Assembly (NCBI GenBank): GCA_964356295.1
Contig: CAYHHE010000058.1
Location: 1-18,542 of the forward strand
Direction of reading: 5' to 3'
Length of the DNA: 18,542 nt
From: CAVQGZ01 sp964356295
GTDB lineage: Bacteria; Actinomycetota; Actinomycetes; Jiangellales; Jiangellaceae
Positions within the stretch are counted from its first letter, which is position 1. Each line of letters opens with the position of its first letter. The translations under genes were made by a program, and so were the position numbers. This document shows, one piece after another, positions 16,093 to 18,542 of this stretch. The notes under the pieces are model-generated. The model saw only the letters and a program-made list of their open reading frames with translations, did no database searches and had not been told where the DNA came from.

Positions 16093-16740
16093 CAGTACCC
16101 ACTCATCGGCCAGCTGTGCCGGCGACACACCGTGCTCACGCCGGACACCATCGGCGCTCCAGGACGCAGTGTGCAGACCGTGCCGATCACCGACCCCAAG
16201 CAAGGGGCCGGCTGGCTCGACGACGTGCTCGACGCCTTGAACCAGAATCGCGTGCACCTGCTCGGGTACTCCGAGGGCGGCTGGATCGCACTGCTGCACT
16301 GCGGCCACAGCGCACCCGAGCGCGTGGCCACCCTGACCCTGATCGAGCTCGCTGGCATCCAGGCAATCCCGCGCTCCACCCTCGCGGCCCTGGTCAGGCG
16401 AGGTGCGGCCGTCATGCTGGCTTGGGACAAGGCCCGGGCCGTGCGCAGGTTCAACGCCTGGATGAACGGAGACGTCGAACTCACCGACGAACAGCTCGAC
16501 CTGCTGATGGCCGCCCTGGGCAAGTTCGCCCAGAAGCTGCCCACGCCAGCCCCGCTCGCCGGCGGCCTGCTGCTCCGGATCGCCGCGCCCACGCTGCTGC
16601 TCCTCGGCGCAGACTCCGCGCTATTCGACCCCGAGCAAGCCGCCCACCGGGCATGCGCCCTGTTAGCCAATGTTGAATCGGGTCACGCTCCTCTGCGGGG
16701 AGGGTCGACCAGTTCCTGGACAGCCTGGTCGATGCTGTGA
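16093..16740 (+). pseudogene. Alpha/beta-hydrolase remnant, truncated at the 5' and probably the 3' end
   Basis: A hydrolase-like frame starts right after the preceding TGA: YPLIGQLCRRHTVLTPDTIG then APGRSVQTVPITDPK, a helix, and the nucleophile elbow HLLGYSEGGWIALLH (GxSxG). The acid region is LLLLGADSALFDPEQAAHRA. The expected N-terminal strands and oxyanion HG loop (some 60-70 residues) are missing, and the only available start, GTG 16132, lies inside the fold. Homology appears to stop near LANVE (about 16678), where the usual V-PGAGH segment with the catalytic His is replaced by SGHAPLRGG; the last 60 bp overlap the end of the oppositely oriented mobC gene. It is in the same frame as the upstream operon gene, separated only by that stop. 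If translated, the product would probably be inactive. Confidence 0.7.
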
Positions 16741-17147
16741 ACGATTCGGTCGGTTGCGGCGATGGCGTTCTTCAGCCACTCCGGCGGGTCCCCGCCGGCG
16801 TTGAGGATCCGGGCGGCCTGGTTGAGGTTGTTGCCGTAGCGGCGCAACTGGGCTCGCGTAGCCAGGAGCTCCCGCACCAAGGCGGGATCTGGCAGGGAGG
16901 CCAATCTGCCGCGAGCGGCCGCCAAGGAGGCCTCTGCGGCGTAGCCGCTGGGAGTCAGACCGCTTGATGCCGCCGCCGCCGCGAGCGCGGCGTACTCGTC
17001 TTCTGAGCATCGGATGAAGATCGGCCGCGGTCGCCGGGGGCGAGAGTGTCGACGGTCGCGACCCTGTCGCGCGGTCATGGTTGCACCAGGCCGCTCTGCG
17101 GCCACCCGTTCCTCGCTGAGGCTGGTCGACCGCGCTCGGTCGCCCAC
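16683..17147 (-). CDS. mobC: MobC-like relaxosome accessory protein
   Basis: Predicted DNA-binding accessory protein that helps a relaxase open the strand at oriT during conjugative mobilisation. After a basic N-terminus (RRHSRPRRPRP), the family pattern appears: IFIRCSEDEYAALAAAAASS and GLTPSGYAAEASLAAARG (ribbon-helix-helix-like), then the diagnostic RAQLRRYGNNLNQAARILNA and a C-terminal helix AIAATDRIVHSIDQAVQEL. The start is uncertain: GTG 17147 gives 154 residues; ATG 17078 gives 131 and would overlap an upstream 74-codon ORF by ATGA. The oriT-like site lies just upstream. A relaxase gene normally follows MobC; here the next downstream sequence is the hydrolase remnant on the other strand, so the relaxase seems to have been lost. 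Confidence 0.85.
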   Translation of the reverse strand: MGDRARSTSLSEERVAAERPGATMTARQGRDRRHSRPRRPRPIFIRCSEDEYAALAAAAASSGLTPSGYAAEASLAAARGRLASLPDPALVRELLATRAQLRRYGNNLNQAARILNAGGDPPEWLKNAIAATDRIVHSIDQAVQELVDPPRRGA

Positions 17148-17299
17148 CCCGTAGCGCTCTGCGAGGGTCGCATCTGCTTAGCAGATGCATATCTTGCTCC
17201 GCCGCTCAGGTGGGGTTGGTGATCTTCGGTTGGTCTGGGCTCGGGTGGCCGCACGGTGGCGTGCGGCGGGTCAGTGAGGGGGAGGGGGGTTGTGGTCAT
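17075..17299 (-). CDS. Possible small ORF, 74 codons, between the proline-rich protein gene and mobC
   Basis: Not recognised. For it: ATG 17299 overlaps the preceding TGA as ATGA, has AGGAAG upstream, and its own TGA overlaps ATG 17078 inside mobC as ATGA. Against it: the product (MTTTPLPLTDPPHATVRPPE ... SGLVQP) has low complexity, third positions are not strongly biased, and the oriT-like inverted repeat lies inside it. It may simply be translated leader sequence coupling mobC to the upstream gene. Confidence 0.25.
   Translation of the reverse strand: MTTTPLPLTDPPHATVRPPEPRPTEDHQPHLSGGARYASAKQMRPSQSATGWATERGRPASARNGWPQSGLVQP
17170..17200 (+). other. Candidate oriT: 8-bp inverted repeat followed by a MOBP-like nick motif
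   Basis: GCATCTGC (17170-17177), a TTA spacer and GCAGATGC (17181-17188) form a perfect inverted repeat. Immediately after comes ATATCTTGCTCC (17189-17200). MOBP-type origins (IncP, for example) carry an inverted repeat followed within a few bases by ATCCTG|C; here ATCTTG|C differs at one base, placing nic between 17196 and 17197. Its place just upstream of mobC matches usual oriT geometry. A terminator or operator is the main alternative; no T-run follows. Confidence 0.4.
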
Positions 17300-17877
17300 G
17301 CGACTTCCTGTCGGGATCGGTGGAGGATCTGGACGGCGCGTGCGGTGACTGTGGCTCGGGTGACGGGTAGGTGCTCATCAGCGAGCTCGGCGCGGGCTTT
17401 GGCTTGGAGGGCGGGGCGCTGCTCGGGGATGTCGTCGAGCTCGGCCTCCAGCGCTGCCAGGTCGACCCCGTCGACCCCGTCGAGCTCGGGTGGCGGGGGT
17501 GGGGGTTGGTCCCACCAGGGGCCGGCTTCGGCGAGCCGCATCGGCGACCTGGTCTCGCGATCGGCGGCGAGGGTGAGCAGGGCGTGTGGGATCTGCTCGG
17601 GCGGCCAGCCGCGCAGCAGGGCGAGCTGGATGGCGGCGAGCAGACACGGCCCGGCCCACCGGGTCGGGGACAGGCCGAGGGCCTGTCGTGAGTTCTGGCA
17701 GCGCTGGGCGAGCTCGTCGAGGTTGGTGATGCCGCATCGGGCGAGCACCTCGTCGGGCAGGGTTGGCTCCTCCTCCGCCCTCGGTCCTCGAGTTCGGCGC
17801 GGTGGCCGGGGTGGAGGGGTGGGGGGAGGAGGAGTCTCGGTCTCTTGCTTTCGGTTGGGCCGCAGATCTGCGGCCAC
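17296..17877 (-). CDS. Proline-rich hypothetical protein of the plasmid/mobilisation module
   Basis: 193 residues, function unknown. A proline/arginine-rich disordered N-terminus (about 10-35) precedes a helical domain: LPDEVLARCGITNLDELAQR, then a segment with LGLSPTRWAGPCLLAAIQLA and SPMRLAEAGPWWDQ (about 112-125). A run of Pro and an acidic linker (ELDGVDGVDLAALEAELDD) follow; the latter is encoded partly by a 9-bp tandem repeat near 17461. I believe similar SPMRLAEAGPWWD-type proteins occur next to MobC genes in actinobacterial mobile elements, but I cannot confirm this. The GTG start lies inside the repeat/palindrome cluster, so expression could be controlled by a protein binding those repeats. 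The stop overlaps the next possible ATG as ATGA. Confidence 0.7.
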   Translation of the reverse strand: MAADLRPNRKQETETPPPPTPPPRPPRRTRGPRAEEEPTLPDEVLARCGITNLDELAQRCQNSRQALGLSPTRWAGPCLLAAIQLALLRGWPPEQIPHALLTLAADRETRSPMRLAEAGPWWDQPPPPPPELDGVDGVDLAALEAELDDIPEQRPALQAKARAELADEHLPVTRATVTARAVQILHRSRQEVA

Positions 17878-17931
17878 CCTGGCCGCATCCGTGCCCCTGG
17901 CCGCAGTCGTGCGGGTAGCCGCAGATCTGCG
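17855..17931. repeat. Iteron-like array: four imperfect 18-bp units
   Basis: The units are TTGGGCCGCAGATCTGCG (17855-17872), CCTGGCCGCATCCGTGCC (17878-17895), CCTGGCCGCAGTCGTGCG (17896-17913) and GGTAGCCGCAGATCTGCG (17914-17931). The last three are exactly contiguous; the first is offset by 5 bp. GCCGCA at unit positions 5-10 and TGC at 15-17 are invariant. The array fills the gap between the HTH gene and the proline-rich protein gene. Iterons beside a replication-type DNA-binding protein, or an operator array, are the likely explanations. Confidence 0.6.
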
Positions 17932-17938
17932 GCTACCC
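17913..17938. promoter_or_regulatory. Perfect 26-bp palindrome overlapping the HTH gene stop codon
   Basis: The half-site GGGTAGCCGCAGA is followed directly by its exact reverse complement, centred between 17925 and 17926. A second copy of the inner CCGCAGATCTGCGG sits in an 18-bp palindrome at 17858-17875, centres 59 bp apart. No T-run follows on either strand, so a protein-binding site is more likely than an intrinsic terminator, though the RNA could form a strong hairpin at the end of the HTH gene. Confidence 0.6.
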
Positions 17939-18349
17939 CTCGGTCACGTCGGGAGTGCGATCGGCTTCGGCAGCCTGCTCAGCAACGGCGGCCGGGGGTC
18001 GGCGGTCGGCGGGGTTGGTGGTGCGTACGTGGTAGCGGTTGGTGAGGTTCTCCCGCCCCCGCCGCCGGCGGCGCTCGACCCGCACGAGGCCGGCGGTCTC
18101 GAGGTCGCGCATGGCCCGGTCGACGGAGTCGACGGAGCGGCGCATCCGGTCGGCCAGTAGCCGGCGGGACGGCATGCGGGACCCGCTGGTGCCGCCGTAC
18201 CTGAGGAGCAGCGCGTACAGGCGCAGGGCGGCGTCGGAGACATCGAGGTCGAGGACCCATTCGGGGACGATGGCGAACCGCTGCGGTTCGACCACGAGCA
18301 TGTCGCCCGAGGTCGTCGGGTGGGCTGGCGCGGAGTGGTGGGTGGTCAT
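17933..18349 (-). CDS. Winged-helix/HTH DNA-binding protein of plasmid type
   Basis: 138 residues from ATG 18349, preceded by GGGGG about 6 nt upstream; the frame stays open to 18445, but that extension is repeat-derived (SQSRSQSG) and lacks a better start. A winged helix is clear: FAIVPEWVLDLDVSDAALRL, then YALLLRYGG, SRRLLADRMRRSVDSVDRAM, RDLETAGLVRVERR and a basic wing RRRGRENLTNRYHV. This resembles the HTH_36 or replication-initiator-like proteins found in actinobacterial plasmids and integrative elements. The tail is Ala/Pro-rich. Directly downstream is the iteron/palindrome cluster, a natural target for this protein. It may control replication, copy number or transfer genes; which one cannot be decided from sequence. 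Confidence 0.75.
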   Translation of the reverse strand: MTTHHSAPAHPTTSGDMLVVEPQRFAIVPEWVLDLDVSDAALRLYALLLRYGGTSGSRMPSRRLLADRMRRSVDSVDRAMRDLETAGLVRVERRRRRGRENLTNRYHVRTTNPADRRPPAAVAEQAAEADRTPDVTEG

Positions 18350-18542
18350 CGAGTACCCCCGATCGGAACGGGCGGATGCGGACGGTGGCTGGGCACCGGA
18401 CTGGGAACGGGACTGGGAACGCAATGGGCACGGACCGGCCAGCACGAGCCCGGACCATGGACACCGGTCCGCACGCAGGAGTAGCGTCTAAGGACACGCG
18501 AAGAAATTACGTAGGTTTTTGGTGTTGGCGGGCCTACGGTTG
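18350..18542. other. Leader region upstream of the HTH gene
   Basis: No gene supported. It contains the 12-bp tandem repeat at 18398-18421 and a markedly A/T-richer patch at about 18498-18525 (around AAATTACGTAGGTTTTT) in an otherwise very GC-rich window. That patch could hold the minus-strand promoter of the HTH operon, but no clean -35/-10 pair was found. Confidence 0.3.
18398..18421. repeat. Tandem 12-bp duplication
   Basis: GGACTGGGAACG is repeated twice without a spacer in the leader of the HTH gene. It may be a simple duplication or part of a binding site. Confidence 0.5.

Noticed and set aside
16683..16740. Alternative hydrolase C-terminus RVDQFLDSLVDAV in a shifted frame
   Set aside because: It looks hydrolase-like, but this stretch encodes the clear MobC C-terminal helix on the other strand; resemblance is likely chance.
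17461..17486. 9-bp tandem repeat GTCGACCCC as a regulatory site
   Set aside because: It lies inside a coding region and simply encodes the repeated DGVDGVD linker.
1..18542. CRISPR array, rRNA or intact tRNA genes
   Set aside because: No regularly spaced repeats with unique spacers, no rRNA sequence and no full cloverleaf were found.

Overview
The window is very GC-rich, with strong G/C at third codon positions, GTG starts and actinobacterial-type gene families: a tyrosine integrase with an RQRCGC-type N-terminus, MobC, a HigBA-like toxin/antitoxin pair and a thiolase. It most likely comes from an actinobacterial integrative, mobilisable or plasmid-like element. I cannot name the genus.

Layout. 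(a) 87-991: a toxin-first type II toxin-antitoxin pair; the antitoxin gene seems to have its own promoter, with a palindromic operator inside it. (b) 1073-2666: a 3'-tRNA(Lys)-like attachment core sits against the 3' end of a minus-strand tyrosine integrase, and the integrase stop codon lies inside the tRNA-derived core. (c) 2667-3753: a scar zone with a 51-codon small ORF, a 5'-truncated thiolase carrying an in-frame amber codon, and a fragment resembling the helix-turn-helix of an IS transposase. (d) 3754-16092: the dominant feature, four plus-strand genes of 919, 1098, 1530 and 565 codons, every junction overlapping by 1-4 nt. The first encodes a beta-rich protein resembling the DUF6603 family. 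The other three resemble large conserved proteins of unknown function, and none shows an enzyme motif I can recognise. They look like one translationally coupled unit making a multi-protein assembly and are the best candidate here for an undescribed system. (e) 16093-16740: an alpha/beta-hydrolase remnant lacking its 5' end, starting directly after the operon stop codon, and probably lacking its 3' end too. (f) 16683-18349: a minus-strand plasmid-type module with a winged-helix/HTH protein, an iteron-like repeat and palindrome cluster, a proline-rich hypothetical protein, a candidate oriT and MobC. No relaxase gene follows MobC, where one is usual.

How the parts fit. Integrase and att core point to site-specific integration. 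The HTH protein and repeats suggest replication or copy control, and MobC with the oriT-like site suggests mobilisation, probably dependent on another element's relaxase. The four-gene operon lies between gene fragments on both sides, as expected of cargo brought in by recombination. All functional statements come from reading the sequence and recalling families; no database search was run.
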